NCBI RefSeq assembly: GCF_006151805.1
Contig: NZ_VDDA01000001.1
Span: forward strand, 124,001-188,000
DNA length: 64,000 bases
Source of the DNA: Methylobacterium terricola
GTDB taxonomy: Bacteria; Pseudomonadota; Alphaproteobacteria; Rhizobiales; Beijerinckiaceae
Direction of reading: 5' to 3'
Below the pieces are notes generated by a model. It ran no database searches. It had not been told where the DNA came from and saw only the letters and a program-made list of their open reading frames with translations. Position numbers and translations under genes: made by a program. Below are positions 1 to 8,978 of the stretch, piece by piece. Every line of letters begins with the position of its first letter. The stretch's first letter is position 1.

Positions 1-1
1 C

Positions 2-229
2 CCGGAGATCGTCGTGCCGCTCTCGGCCGAGGCGGCGCGCCGCAAGGAGGTGGCTTTCGCCTGCCACCGCAGCCAGGCCGGGAATCTCCGCATGTTCGGG
101 TTCGGCCCCGAACGGTTCCGGGCCGCCCCGACCTACGATTTCGCGCGACCGCCGGGCGGGGAGGCAATGTACGGGATGGAGGTGTGGCGGGGGCTGAGCC
201 GGGCCTTCGCGGGCGCGACGGAAGCGTGA
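2..229 (+). CDS. PIG-L (LmbE-like) family deacetylase, C-terminal fragment cut by window edge
   Basis: Only the last 75 codons are present; the reading frame is open from base 2 and stops at 227-229. The tail EVAFACHRSQAGN followed by an RFRAAPTYDFARPP-like segment resembles the C-terminus of PIG-L/LmbE deacetylases, Zn-dependent enzymes that remove N-acetyl groups from sugars. The catalytic AHPDDE motif would lie upstream, outside the window, so activity cannot be judged. Its position next to glycosyltransferases fits a role in glycan modification. Family assignment rests on a short segment and is moderate. Confidence 0.55.
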   Translation, partial: PEIVVPLSAEAARRKEVAFACHRSQAGNLRMFGFGPERFRAAPTYDFARPPGGEAMYGMEVWRGLSRAFAGATEA

Positions 230-254
230 TCCCCGCCTGTCCCCCCGCCCGGGT

Positions 255-1187
255 TCAGCGGCCGAAGGCCCTCTGCTCGCCCGCGGCCGTCCCTGCCGCC
301 ACCTGCCGTGCGGCGCAGTAGCCCGACACCGTGCCGATCGCCCACAGGACCTTGTCGCGGGCGGTGCCGGTGTCCCGGCGCAGCAGCGCGCGGCCGCCGC
401 TCGCGGTGAAGCGAGCGAGGCGGAAGGCGAGATAGAACAGGCCGTAGCGGTGAAGCCGCAGGACTCGGCCGAAGCCGCGGGCGTAGTCGGCGGCGCGCGC
501 GTGGCGGCCGGTCTCGGCGACCTGGTCGTGATGGACGGTCAGGCCGTGGCGGAACACCACCCCCCTCCCCTGCCCGAGGAGGCGCAGCAGGAAGTCGGTC
601 TCCTCGCCGGAGCGGAACGGCGTCGCGGCGCCGACGCCGAGGGTCTCGTCGAAGCCGCCGATGGCGCGGGCCGCCTCGCGGCGCACGAACAGGCCGTTGG
701 AATTGCCGGAGAACCACACGTTGCGCCGGTCGACCGCCTGGTCGGCGGCGAGGAAGGCGCCGAGTGATTCGCGGCCCGTCGCGTCGAGGGTGCGGCCGGT
801 CACGGCATCGGCCTGGGGATGATCGGCGAACAGCCGCACCACCTCGGCGACGAGACCGGCCGGGTACCAGCAATCGTCGTCCGGGAAGGCGATCAGGTCG
901 CCGCGGCAGCGCGCGAGCCCGACATTGCGGGCGCGCGACAGGCCCGGCGCCGAACGGGCATGGTCGATCGTCAGCCGGTCGCGGTAGCGGCCCACGATCG
1001 GCTCGAGGGTGCCGGGCTCGTTCTGGTCGACGAGCACGACCTCGAAATCCGGGCAGGTCTGGACCGCGAGGGACGCGAACAGCCGTTCGAGCTGCGCCGA
1101 GCGGCCTCGGGTGCAGACGAGCAGGGAGACGCGCGGCGGAGGATGGGAGGCGTCGGTGGACGAGGGCATGGCGGGCTCGGGGCTCAT
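255..1187 (-). CDS. Glycosyltransferase family 2
   Basis: A 310-residue GT-A fold enzyme predicted to transfer a sugar from a nucleotide-sugar donor during polysaccharide assembly on the cytoplasmic face of the membrane. The N-terminal VSLLVCTRGR strand, the NVGLARCRGDLIAFPDDD segment with the metal-binding DDD triad near residue 100, and the SGEETDFLLRL acceptor-side motif are typical of GT2. There is no long C-terminal membrane domain. It starts 10 bp after the stop of the double hydrolase gene on the same strand, with a GAGGAC ribosome binding site, so the two are probably co-transcribed. Substrate unknown. Confidence 0.85.
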   Translation of the reverse strand: MSPEPAMPSSTDASHPPPRVSLLVCTRGRSAQLERLFASLAVQTCPDFEVVLVDQNEPGTLEPIVGRYRDRLTIDHARSAPGLSRARNVGLARCRGDLIAFPDDDCWYPAGLVAEVVRLFADHPQADAVTGRTLDATGRESLGAFLAADQAVDRRNVWFSGNSNGLFVRREAARAIGGFDETLGVGAATPFRSGEETDFLLRLLGQGRGVVFRHGLTVHHDQVAETGRHARAADYARGFGRVLRLHRYGLFYLAFRLARFTASGGRALLRRDTGTARDKVLWAIGTVSGYCAARQVAAGTAAGEQRAFGR

Positions 1188-1197
1188 GGTCGGGTCC

Positions 1198-3006
1198 TCA
1201 GCCGGTGCGCGACAGCCGCAGGGTCAGGTCGGCTGGGGGCTTGGCCGGCTGCGGGCTGGCCGGCTCGGCGGCGGTGCCCGGCCGGTCGGCGGCCCGCGCC
1301 TCGCGCACCACCCCCTCGAGGATCGCGAAGATGCGGTCCTGGTCGACCGCGCGGCTGAGATTGTGGTCGGTGCCCTCGAGGATCTGGACCGGGTAGCCGA
1401 GGCGGCGGGCGACCCGCGCCTCCGAGTTGCCGAAATGCGCCTGCACCGTCGGGATGCCGAGGTCGTCGGCGCTGTAGACCATGCAGATCCGGGCGCCGCG
1501 CCGGCGCAGGGCGGCGACCCGGCCGGCGACGCTGGTGCTCTGCAGCGTCCGCCACGGCGCCCGGGTGGTCCAGCGGTCGAGGCGGGCGGCGGCGTCGCGC
1601 ACGAGCGCGCGGGCGATCCTGGCGACGCTCAGGTCCCCGGTGAGGATCCGGCGCCAGAACCGGCCCTGGCGAGCCCGCGCCATGTAGCCCTGGCTGTGGC
1701 GGAAGGTGTCCCGCACCATCGTCTCGATGTCGGTGCCGGGCTTGAGGGCGAAGCGGTACAGGTTGACCAGCACCGCGGCGCGCAGGCGGGAATCGCCGCT
1801 CAGCGCCTGGAACGCCTGGTAGGCGCCGCTGCAATTGCCCAGCACCACGCCGGGCGCGAAGCCGGAGGCCGCGAGGTGGTCGATCGCCGCCGTCACGTCG
1901 GCGACCGAATCCGCCGCGTAGAGCGGCAGCGAGCCGTCCGGCCGCGCGGGACTGTCGCCGATGCCGCGCAGGTCGAAGCGGAACGAGGCGATGCCGGAGG
2001 CGGCGAGCCGCCGGGCGAGCCGCGTCGTCTGCCGGCCGTGGCCGGCCCGCGGGTTGCGGCCCGAATTGACCACCAGCACGGTGTCGCCGGTCCAGGGGCC
2101 GTTCGGCCGGCACAGGATGCCGACGAGGCCGGGGCCGAAGCGCGACACCTCCTCCTGCCACGCCGCATCCGCGAGCCGGCACGGTCCCGGCAAGGGGTCG
2201 GGCGAGGAGACGGGGAGGGAGCCGCCGGCCACCGCGAAGTCGCGCACCAGCGCGAAGGTCTGGTCGGGCGTGCGGGAGAAGAGCGGGTCGGAGACGAGCT
2301 GGGTCAGGTCGGGGAACGGACCGGTCTCGACCTCGCTGCCCAGCGCCCGGTATCGCTCGCCGAGGGCATCGACCTTCGGGCCGAGCAGCAGGATCCGCGG
2401 CGCCGGCGCGCGCTCCGCCGCCGCGAGGTCGAGCCGGGCAAGGTCGGCGAGGGTGCGGGGCCCGAGCAGGAAGCTGCCGACCATCAGCGAATCGGGCTCC
2501 TGCGGCATCGGCGTGCGGTCGGGCATCACGTCGATGAGGCGGGCCTGCATCGCCATCTCGCGGCGATAGGCCTTGCCGGTGGGAAACGGCGCCAGCATCA
2601 CCAGCCGGTCGATCTCCGCGCCCGAGAGCGCCGCCAGGGTGGCGCCGAGCCGCAGCCCAACCACCACGATCTCCTCCGCGCCCGCCTGCTCGCGCAGGAA
2701 CGCGACGCCGGCCCGGATCGTCTCGAGCGCCGCCGGGATCTCGGGGCCCGCCGGGTCGCGCGAATCGCCCTGGCCCGGATAGTCGAAGCGCAAGGCGGCG
2801 CAGCCGGCACCGGCGATCATCCCGGCCAGCTCGCGCCAGGAGCGGTAGGCGCACCATTGCTCGAACCCGAAGGTGCCGCACAGGAGCACTCCGCGCCGGC
2901 GGGCGCCCGGGCTGTACCAGCCGAACGCGTCGCCGAGCATGACCGGGACCGGCTCCGCCGCGATGGGCTCGTCGATGAGCGTCTGGCCCGCGCCATCGGT
3001 CAGCAT
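1198..3006 (-). CDS. Double alpha/beta-hydrolase domain protein of glycan cluster
   Basis: This 602-residue protein contains two alpha/beta-hydrolase domains in tandem, roughly residues 20-270 and 290-550. Each has the expected oxyanion strand, a DYPGQGDS or DLRGIGDS turn and a nucleophile elbow. The elbows are unusual: the first reads GLRLG, with Arg where Ser is expected, and the second GNCSG, with Cys in the nucleophile position. A late GTDHNLSR segment can supply the catalytic His of domain 2. The ATG at 3006 is preferred over an upstream TTG because a GAGGGA ribosome binding site lies before it. It sits between GT26 and GT2 genes, so a role in polysaccharide export or acyl modification is likely but unproven. 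Confidence 0.7.
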   Translation of the reverse strand: MLTDGAGQTLIDEPIAAEPVPVMLGDAFGWYSPGARRRGVLLCGTFGFEQWCAYRSWRELAGMIAGAGCAALRFDYPGQGDSRDPAGPEIPAALETIRAGVAFLREQAGAEEIVVVGLRLGATLAALSGAEIDRLVMLAPFPTGKAYRREMAMQARLIDVMPDRTPMPQEPDSLMVGSFLLGPRTLADLARLDLAAAERAPAPRILLLGPKVDALGERYRALGSEVETGPFPDLTQLVSDPLFSRTPDQTFALVRDFAVAGGSLPVSSPDPLPGPCRLADAAWQEEVSRFGPGLVGILCRPNGPWTGDTVLVVNSGRNPRAGHGRQTTRLARRLAASGIASFRFDLRGIGDSPARPDGSLPLYAADSVADVTAAIDHLAASGFAPGVVLGNCSGAYQAFQALSGDSRLRAAVLVNLYRFALKPGTDIETMVRDTFRHSQGYMARARQGRFWRRILTGDLSVARIARALVRDAAARLDRWTTRAPWRTLQSTSVAGRVAALRRRGARICMVYSADDLGIPTVQAHFGNSEARVARRLGYPVQILEGTDHNLSRAVDQDRIFAILEGVVREARAADRPGTAAEPASPQPAKPPADLTLRLSRTG

Positions 3007-3140
3007 CTGAACTCTTCCCTCTTCACCGCCGCCGAGCAACGCCGATCGCGCCGCTCCGGTCGATTGTTCTGGATCTTCAAGTTTGCTGCAGTGTCACCGG
3101 CGAGGCCGGCCCGCCGTCGTCGGGCGGAGGTCCCGCGGGC

Positions 3141-3950
3141 TCACGAGCGGGCGACGCGGACCGGGCGGCTCCGCGCCCGGCTCGCCAGCCGCAGGCGCAG
3201 GATCATCGCCAGGAAGACCACGACGTCGACGGTGTAGCGGCGCCCGAGGCGGCGCGGCTCGCGCAGGAGACGGAACAGCCATTCGAGCCGCGCGAGGCGG
3301 AACGCCGCGGGCGCACGCACCGCCGCGCCGGCGGTGTAGTCGAGGAGGGCGCCGACCCCCATCAGCAGCCGCGCGTCGATCCGCGGCGCGTGCTCGGCGA
3401 TGAAGGTCTCCTGGGCCGGGTTGCCGAGGGCGACGAGGAGGATGTCGGGCGAGGCGGCGTTGATCTCGGCCAGCACCGCGCCGGTCTCCTCCGGCGCGAA
3501 ATAGCCGTGCCGCACGCCGACGATCCGGTGCTGCGGATAGACCAGCGCCAGGTTGCGCGCCGCCGCCTCGGCGATGCCGGGCCTGGCCCCGAGCAGGAAC
3601 AGCGTGCGCGGCTGCGTCTCGGCGACCAGGAAGGCCGGGACCAGATCGGTGCCGTTGAGGTTCTGCCGGAACGAGCGGCCGCGAAACAGCAGCGAGCACA
3701 AGTCGATGCCGAGCCCGTCGCTGACCAGGACGAAGCTGCGCAACGCCGCCGCGTAGGACGGGGTGCACAGGGCCTGCAGCAGCATGTTGGCGTTGCAGAA
3801 TCCAAGGCAGAGCTGCGTGCGCTGATCGAGGACGGCGCGCAGGCGCCCGAACAGCTCGTCGCGGGTGATGTCGCTGACGCTGACGCCCTCGAGGTCGAGC
3901 CGGTCGACGCTCGCAGCTCCGGGCGCCGTATCGAGGGCGCTGTCAGGCAT
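3141..3950 (-). CDS. WecG/TagA/CpsF family glycosyltransferase (GT26)
   Basis: The 269-residue protein has the GT26 hallmarks: an N-terminal LCLGFCNANMLLQAL segment, the SDGLGIDL motif, NGTDLVP, and the FLLGARPG...VYPQHRIVGVRHGYF block, followed by DILLVALGNPAQETFI. GT26 enzymes transfer a sugar (ManNAcA, glucose or similar) to a polyprenyl-diphosphate-linked acceptor at the inner face of the cytoplasmic membrane. The C-terminal RLEWLFRLLREPRRLGRRY is a typical membrane-association tail. It is the first gene of the minus-strand half of the cluster; the double hydrolase follows after 134 bp. Donor and acceptor cannot be read from sequence. Confidence 0.88.
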   Translation of the reverse strand: MPDSALDTAPGAASVDRLDLEGVSVSDITRDELFGRLRAVLDQRTQLCLGFCNANMLLQALCTPSYAAALRSFVLVSDGLGIDLCSLLFRGRSFRQNLNGTDLVPAFLVAETQPRTLFLLGARPGIAEAAARNLALVYPQHRIVGVRHGYFAPEETGAVLAEINAASPDILLVALGNPAQETFIAEHAPRIDARLLMGVGALLDYTAGAAVRAPAAFRLARLEWLFRLLREPRRLGRRYTVDVVVFLAMILRLRLASRARSRPVRVARS

Positions 3951-4326
3951 GGGACGCTTTCCCTATCGGTTGGATGATCCGTGTCGAGGCAAGACCATCG
4001 CCGGCACCGGTAAAGAAGTCCCAGCGGGATCGGCCCTCCGTCCAGTGAATGCACCCGCCCGCCATGCAGATGCAGCCTTAACTTCGCACAAGGTTAATGC
4101 GGCCTTCGACAGATGCCGACAAGCCACCGGCATAGTCACGGAACATGGCTAAGCTTGTCGTCTTAGGCCAGCCCGGGCGATGCTTTTGCGGCAATGGGGC
4201 CAAGGCGCGACGTCGCGTTAAAGTCCCGATAGGGGATCGCTGATAACCGTGAGACGTGGCGGGCGCGGGCGCCCCGCCGCCCGAGCCGATCGCGGCGCGG
4301 GCTCCACCGATGAGGCGACCGACACG
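3951..4326. other. Divergent intergenic region between GT26 and flippase genes
   Basis: These 376 bases separate oppositely transcribed halves of the glycan cluster and must hold both promoters. The middle part (about 4075-4100) is less GC-rich than its surroundings and contains a short inverted repeat TTAAC/GTTAA at 4078-4082 and 4093-4097. No convincing -35/-10 pair or known operator could be identified. Confidence 0.4.
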
Positions 4327-5694
4327 ATGCTGACACTCGTCGCGCGGCTGCGCCGGTCGGGCCGCTCGCAGCAATTCGCCTCGGCCTTCGTGGCGCGGAT
4401 CGCCAGCGCGGTGCTCGGCTTCGTGATGCTGCTGGTCGCCAGCCGGCTCCTCACCACCTACGAGTACGGCGTCTACGTCTTCCTGTTCACGCTCGGCAGC
4501 GGGCTCGGGCTGATCGCGGCACTCGGCCAGCAAAACCTGGTGCTCAAGCATTACCGCGCGCAGGACGGCGTCACGCCCCACAACGACGCGCTGGTGCGCT
4601 ACAATCTCGGCTGGCTCGCGGGGGCGATCGCCCTGATGCTGGCCCTCTGCGTCGTGGTGTTCGCCGTCGAGGACGCGCTGCCCGACCCGTATCACCGGCT
4701 CCACCTCGCCTGCGCCTTCGCGGCGGTGTTCGCCGTCGCCGAGTACCTGCAGAGCTACTTCCGCATCCACGGCCGGATCTGGCTGGCGCTGTTGCCGCGC
4801 GAGGTGGTCTGGCGCGGCGCCTGCTCGGTGCTGCTCTGGGGCGCCTCGCTCGCCGGCCTCCTGACCGGCGCCACCGAGGCGATGGAGATCGTGCTCGGCC
4901 TCCTCCTGGCGATGACGCTCTACCAAGTCTCTCACCTCGCCACGCATCACGGCTGGGATTGCTGGCGCGGCGGCTTCCGCCACCGGGAGAAGGGGCCGGC
5001 CTGGCGCGGCGAGAGCCTGCTCTTCACCGCCAACAACGTGATGGTGGCGGTGACCGCCTTCCTCGAGACCGTGATCGTCGGCGCGATGCTCGGCATGGAG
5101 CAGGCGGCGTTCTACTTCGTCGCCCTGCGCTACGCGACGCTCGTCAACCTGCCGAGCGCGGCGATCGACACGGTCAGCATGCCGATGATCGCCAGCCACT
5201 TCCAGGCCGGCGACCGCGAGGGCGCCCAGCGCCTGGTCGGCCGGCTGTCGCTGGCGAGCTTCGCGATCTCGGCGGCGGGCGCCGTCGTGATGGCGGTCGG
5301 CGCGCCCTTCGCCCTCGCGTTGTTCAAGCCCGATTTCGCCGCCCACACCGACGTGCTGATGGTGCTCAGCCTGTCCTCGGTCGTGACCGCGTTCTTCGGG
5401 CCGGGCGCCTCGCTCCTGACGATCGGCGGCGGCGAGCGCTACATCCTGGGAGCGAACGCGGTCCTGTTCTCCGCCTACGCGGTCCTGCTCTGCCTCGTGG
5501 CGGTCCCGTTCGGGATCCTCGGCGTCGCGGTGGCGAATGTGGGCTGGACCGTGGTGATCAACCTGGTGCTGGCCCGCTGGGTGCGCCGGCACTGGAACGT
5601 CGACAGCCGGGCCACCGCCTTCTTCACCCGCCGGGCCTGGGAGCCCGTCCCCCACGTCCCCTCTTCCGACATCGCCCCGCAGGCGGCCGAGTAA
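4327..5694 (+). CDS. Polysaccharide flippase, Wzx/MOP family
   Basis: A 455-residue, strongly hydrophobic protein with about 12 to 14 predicted membrane segments, belonging to the polysaccharide-specific transporter branch of the MOP superfamily. The opening FASAFVARIASAVLGFVMLLVASRLL, followed by the EYGVYVFLF motif, is characteristic of Wzx-type flippases that move lipid-linked oligosaccharides across the inner membrane. An in-frame GTG at 4249 would add 26 charged residues; the ATG at 4327 puts the first membrane helix in the usual place. The GH5 gene follows after one base, so the two are translationally linked. Confidence 0.82.
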   Translation: MLTLVARLRRSGRSQQFASAFVARIASAVLGFVMLLVASRLLTTYEYGVYVFLFTLGSGLGLIAALGQQNLVLKHYRAQDGVTPHNDALVRYNLGWLAGAIALMLALCVVVFAVEDALPDPYHRLHLACAFAAVFAVAEYLQSYFRIHGRIWLALLPREVVWRGACSVLLWGASLAGLLTGATEAMEIVLGLLLAMTLYQVSHLATHHGWDCWRGGFRHREKGPAWRGESLLFTANNVMVAVTAFLETVIVGAMLGMEQAAFYFVALRYATLVNLPSAAIDTVSMPMIASHFQAGDREGAQRLVGRLSLASFAISAAGAVVMAVGAPFALALFKPDFAAHTDVLMVLSLSSVVTAFFGPGASLLTIGGGERYILGANAVLFSAYAVLLCLVAVPFGILGVAVANVGWTVVINLVLARWVRRHWNVDSRATAFFTRRAWEPVPHVPSSDIAPQAAE

Positions 5695-5695
5695 G

Positions 5696-6736
5696 ATGCG
5701 TCACCTCCTCGTCCTCGCCGGCTTGGCCTCCGCCGGCCTGATCGCGGCCGTGCCCCCCGCCACGGCCACCGCCACCGCCACCGCCCCGCTATGCTTGCGC
5801 GGCGTCAACATCAGCGGGGCCGAGTTCGGCACCGTGCCGGGGCGCTACGGCTTCGACTACCTCTATCCCTCGGCCGGGACGATCAGCCGCTTCGCGGCCC
5901 TCGGCCTCACGGCGATGCGGCTGCCGATCCGCTGGGAGCGGTTGCAGCCGCAGCTGCGCCAGCCCCTCGACCCGGACGAGCTCGCCCGCCTCGAAGCCGC
6001 GGTCGCGGCCGCGACGCAAGCCGGGATGCGCACGGTGATCGACCTGCACAACTACGCCTATCATGGCAAGGCGCGGGTCGATTCGGAGATGGTGACCCCG
6101 GAGGCCTTCGCCGATGTCTGGCGGCGCCTGGCGCGGCATTTCCGCGGCGATGCCTCGGTGGTGTTCGGGCTGATGAACGAACCGCACGACATCCCGGCGG
6201 CGCGCTGGCTCGTCTCGGCCAATGCCGCCGTGGCGGCGATCCGCGAGACGGGCGCCAGGCAACTGGTGCTGGTGCCGGGCTCCGGGTGGACCGGGGCGCA
6301 TAGCTGGACCGCCGACCTGCCGACCGGCAACAACGCCGCGATCATGCTCGGGGTGGTCGATCCGGGAAACAACGTCGCCTACGAGGTGCACCAGTACCTC
6401 GATGCCGATTTCTCCGGCACCCATGCCGAATGCAGCCGCGGCGCCGACGCCCTGCAGGCGGTGGAGCGGATGACCGAGTGGCTTGCCCGGAACGGGCGCC
6501 GGGCCTTCCTCGGGGAGATCGGCGCCTCCGGCCGCAGGGGCTGCCCGGAGCGGCTGCGGGCGGTGCTCGACCACCTCAACCGCAATCCCCAGCAATGGGT
6601 CGGCTGGACCGCCTGGGCCGCCGGCGAGCTGTGGGCGCCGGATTATCCCCTCAAGCTCGATCCCGGCGGGGCCAACGCCCCGGTCGTGGCCGCGGTCCAG
6701 GCCGCCGCCCGGGCCGAACCGTCCTGCGAACGCTGA
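5696..6736 (+). CDS. Secreted glycoside hydrolase family 5 (cellulase-like)
   Basis: The 346-residue protein starts with a Sec signal peptide (about residues 1-30, with an odd TATATATA stretch before the mature LCLRGVNISGAEF). The (beta/alpha)8 GH5 fold is shown by RLPIRWERL, the VIDLHNY strand, the acid/base NEP motif (E162), the VHQYLD segment and the nucleophile in FLGEIG (E274). GH5 enzymes hydrolyse beta-1,4-glucans or related glycans with retention. Secreted GH5 or GH8 enzymes inside polysaccharide operons commonly trim the exported polymer. It begins one base after the flippase stop codon, and the GT4 gene follows after 17 bp. Confidence 0.88.
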   Translation: MRHLLVLAGLASAGLIAAVPPATATATATAPLCLRGVNISGAEFGTVPGRYGFDYLYPSAGTISRFAALGLTAMRLPIRWERLQPQLRQPLDPDELARLEAAVAAATQAGMRTVIDLHNYAYHGKARVDSEMVTPEAFADVWRRLARHFRGDASVVFGLMNEPHDIPAARWLVSANAAVAAIRETGARQLVLVPGSGWTGAHSWTADLPTGNNAAIMLGVVDPGNNVAYEVHQYLDADFSGTHAECSRGADALQAVERMTEWLARNGRRAFLGEIGASGRRGCPERLRAVLDHLNRNPQQWVGWTAWAAGELWAPDYPLKLDPGGANAPVVAAVQAAARAEPSCER

Positions 6737-6753
6737 ACGAAGAGCCACCGACG

Positions 6754-7899
6754 ATGCCGGCCGCCCCCCTGTCGATTCTGCACGTGGTCCGCCAGTTCCT
6801 GCCCAACCGCGGCGGGCTCGAGGATTTCGTCGCCAACCTCGCCCGCGAGCAGGCCCGCCTCGGCCATCGCGTCCGGGTGCTGACCCTCGACCGGCTGTTC
6901 TCGGCCCCCGAGATGCGGCTGCCGGCGCGGGAAACCCTGGAGGGGATCGACATCGAGCGGATCCCGTTCTTCGGCTCGCACCGCTATCCGGTGGCGCCGT
7001 CGGTGTTCCGCCACCTCGGCGACGCCGACCTCGTCCACGTCCACGCCATCGACTTCTTCTTCGACGCCTTCGCGCTCGCCCGGCCGATCCACCGCCGGCC
7101 GATGGTGGCGACCACCCATGGCGGCTTCTTCCACACCAACGCGCATTCGCGCCTCAAGAAGCTGTGGTTCGACGGCCCGACCCGGATGAGCGTGCGTGCT
7201 TACGAGGCGATCGTCGCCTGCAGCGACAGCGACGCGCGGCTGTTCCAGGCCATCGCGCCGGGCACCATCACGGTCATCCAGAACGGCGTCGACCTCGACA
7301 AGTTCGCCGGAGCCGCCGCGCCGGAGCCGCGCCGCGCGCTCCTGACGATCGGCCGCTTCGCCCGCAACAAGCGCCTCGACCGCCTGCTCGCGACCATGCA
7401 GGCGCTCAACGCCGAGGGCCCGGACTGGCGCCTGCGGATCGTCGGGGTGCCCTCCGACATCACCGCCGCGGCGCTCACGGCCGAGATCGACCGGATGGGC
7501 CTCTCCGGTGCGGTCACGCTCCATACCGGGCTCGACGCCCCGGCGGTCCGCGCGCTGATCGGCCAGTCGAGCCTGTTCGTCTCCGCCTCGGAATACGAGG
7601 GTTTCGGCATCGCGCTGATCGAGGCCTTGAGCGCCGGCCTCGTCCCGGTGGCCCATCCCAACGACGCCTTCGCTTGGCTTAAGGAGCGCCACCCCTTGAT
7701 CACGCTGGCGGATTTCGCCGACGCCGACGCCGCGGCCGGGGCGATCCGGGGCGCCTATGACCGCTTGGCGCGGGGCGAGGTCACGCGCGGCGAGGATCTG
7801 TCGGATTACCGCTGGTCGGGCGTCGCGGCCCGCTACATCGCGGTCTACAAGGCGGCGCTCGCGGAAGCCGGGCACGGGGTGGCGGCGACGGCGGCGTGA
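6754..7899 (+). CDS. Glycosyltransferase family 4
   Basis: A 381-residue GT-B retaining glycosyltransferase. The N-terminal RQFLPNRGGLEDFVANLAREQ glycine-rich acceptor loop, VIQNGVDLDKF, the LLTIGRFARNKRLDRLL strand opening the donor domain, and the C-terminal SEYEGFGIALIEALSAGLVPV (EX7E) are all present. It transfers an activated sugar to a growing glycan at the cytoplasmic membrane. The ATG at 6754 is 17 bp after the GH5 stop; longer upstream frames only overlap GH5. Last gene of the plus-strand glycan operon. Sugar specificity unknown. Confidence 0.9.
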   Translation: MPAAPLSILHVVRQFLPNRGGLEDFVANLAREQARLGHRVRVLTLDRLFSAPEMRLPARETLEGIDIERIPFFGSHRYPVAPSVFRHLGDADLVHVHAIDFFFDAFALARPIHRRPMVATTHGGFFHTNAHSRLKKLWFDGPTRMSVRAYEAIVACSDSDARLFQAIAPGTITVIQNGVDLDKFAGAAAPEPRRALLTIGRFARNKRLDRLLATMQALNAEGPDWRLRIVGVPSDITAAALTAEIDRMGLSGAVTLHTGLDAPAVRALIGQSSLFVSASEYEGFGIALIEALSAGLVPVAHPNDAFAWLKERHPLITLADFADADAAAGAIRGAYDRLARGEVTRGEDLSDYRWSGVAARYIAVYKAALAEAGHGVAATAA

Positions 7900-7929
7900 C
7901 GTTGGTGAGTGCGCGGATGACGCGCGGAT

Positions 7930-8084
7930 GACCCCTCCCCCCCTCTGCGGGGCAGGCCGGGAGAGGGGCAGCGCGACGCTCATCCAGGACGTGCCCGTCG
8001 GAACGGGTCCGCCTCATCCGGAAGCGGCGTCCCCCTCCCTCCCCGGTCCGTGGGGCCCCCTCCCCCGCCGGAGGGGGAGGGGTC
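7930..8084. repeat. Intergenic repeat element with imperfect terminal inverted repeats (copy A)
   Basis: A 155-bp element filling most of the 337-bp gene-free gap after the GT4 gene. Its ends are C/G-rich imperfect inverted repeats that begin gacccctcccc and end ggaggggtc. Inside are GCCGGGAGAGGGGCAGCGCG and a GGAAGCGGCGTCCCC block. The same two internal blocks occur in the opposite orientation in the element at 46238-46403, so the two are copies of one family. No open frame inside looks like a protein. The remaining bases up to 8236 show nothing recognisable. Confidence 0.7.
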
Positions 8085-8236
8085 ATGCGCACGCGGCGCC
8101 CACCCCGCATCAACACACCGTTAACCCTCATCCGCGACCCTGGCCGGGCGTCCCTCCCCCGGGCCCGCGCCCAGGGTGCTCGCCTCTTCGCGTCGGATCG
8201 TGCGATAAGCCGGCGAGCCCTCAACCAAGGATGACA

Positions 8237-8428
8237 ATGCATCTCGTCGTGACCGCCCACACCGCCAACGGCCCGCTCTCGCACCAGCGCACCTCGCCCG
8301 AGGAGGCCCTGGAGAAGGCGCAGGAACTCGAGGCCGACGGCCACGATCACGTCGTCATCACCGACATCACCGGCCGGGACTACGCGCCGCCGGAATTCGA
8401 CAGCCTGTTCCTCAATCCCGGCACCTGA
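8237..8428 (+). CDS. Small hypothetical protein
   Basis: A 63-residue acidic protein ([20 protein letters not shown] at the N-terminus) with no signal peptide or membrane segment. An AAGGA Shine-Dalgarno motif at 8228-8231 is well placed for the ATG at 8237; an ATG at 8231 would add two residues and sit too close. The central helix-forming region [27 protein letters not shown] looks like a compact alpha/beta protein. The UPF0178 gene begins 5 bp downstream, suggesting co-transcription. I do not recognise a function. Confidence 0.6.
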   Translation: MHLVVTAHTANGPLSHQRTSPEEALEKAQELEADGHDHVVITDITGRDYAPPEFDSLFLNPGT

Positions 8429-8433
8429 CGGTC

Positions 8434-8901
8434 ATGTCCGGGATCACGATCTACGTCGATGCCGATGCCTGCCCGGTGAAGGACGAGATCTATCGCGTCG
8501 CCGGGCGTCACGGCGTTCACGTCGTGGTGGTCGCCAACGCCTTCCTGAATGTGCCGCGCGAGCCGTGGATCGAGCGGGTGATCGTGTCGGACAAGTTCGA
8601 CGCCGCCGACGACTGGATCGCCGAGCGGGCCGGCCCGCAGGCGGTCGTCGTCACCGCCGACGTGCCGCTGGCGAGCCGCTGCGTGAAGGCCGGTGCCAGC
8701 GTGCTCGGGCCCACCGGCAAGGCGTTCACCGATTCATCCGTCGGCATGGCGCTTGCCACCCGCGACCTGATGCAGTCCCTGCGCGAGGCCGGCGCGGTGA
8801 CCGGCGGCCCGAAACCGTTCTCGGCGAAGGACCGATCCGCCTTCCTCGGCGCCCTCGACCGGGCCCTCGTGCGGCTGCGGCGAAAGCCCCAGGGCGGCTG
8901 A
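8434..8901 (+). CDS. UPF0178 (YaiI/YqxD) family protein
   Basis: The 155-residue protein matches the UPF0178 family in length and motifs: the opening [13 protein letters not shown] with paired aspartates, [24 protein letters not shown] and [14 protein letters not shown]. The family has a PIN-like or Toprim-like nucleotide-binding fold with a cluster of acidic residues that could bind metal, but no established reaction. It lies 5 bp after the small hypothetical gene and 77 bp before the molybdoenzyme gene. Confidence 0.88.
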   Translation: MSGITIYVDADACPVKDEIYRVAGRHGVHVVVVANAFLNVPREPWIERVIVSDKFDAADDWIAERAGPQAVVVTADVPLASRCVKAGASVLGPTGKAFTDSSVGMALATRDLMQSLREAGAVTGGPKPFSAKDRSAFLGALDRALVRLRRKPQGG

Positions 8902-8978
8902 CGCCGCGTCCGGCGAACTTAACATCCCCCTGCGGGTTCCTTGTCGGCGGCTGTCCTGTCGCCGCCGGGAGAGCCAGC

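Noticed and set aside
4078..5655. 525-residue minus-strand frame opposite the flippase
   Set aside because: Composition (His/Arg/Glu repeats) is that of an antisense shadow; the plus-strand flippase has clear membrane helices and motifs.
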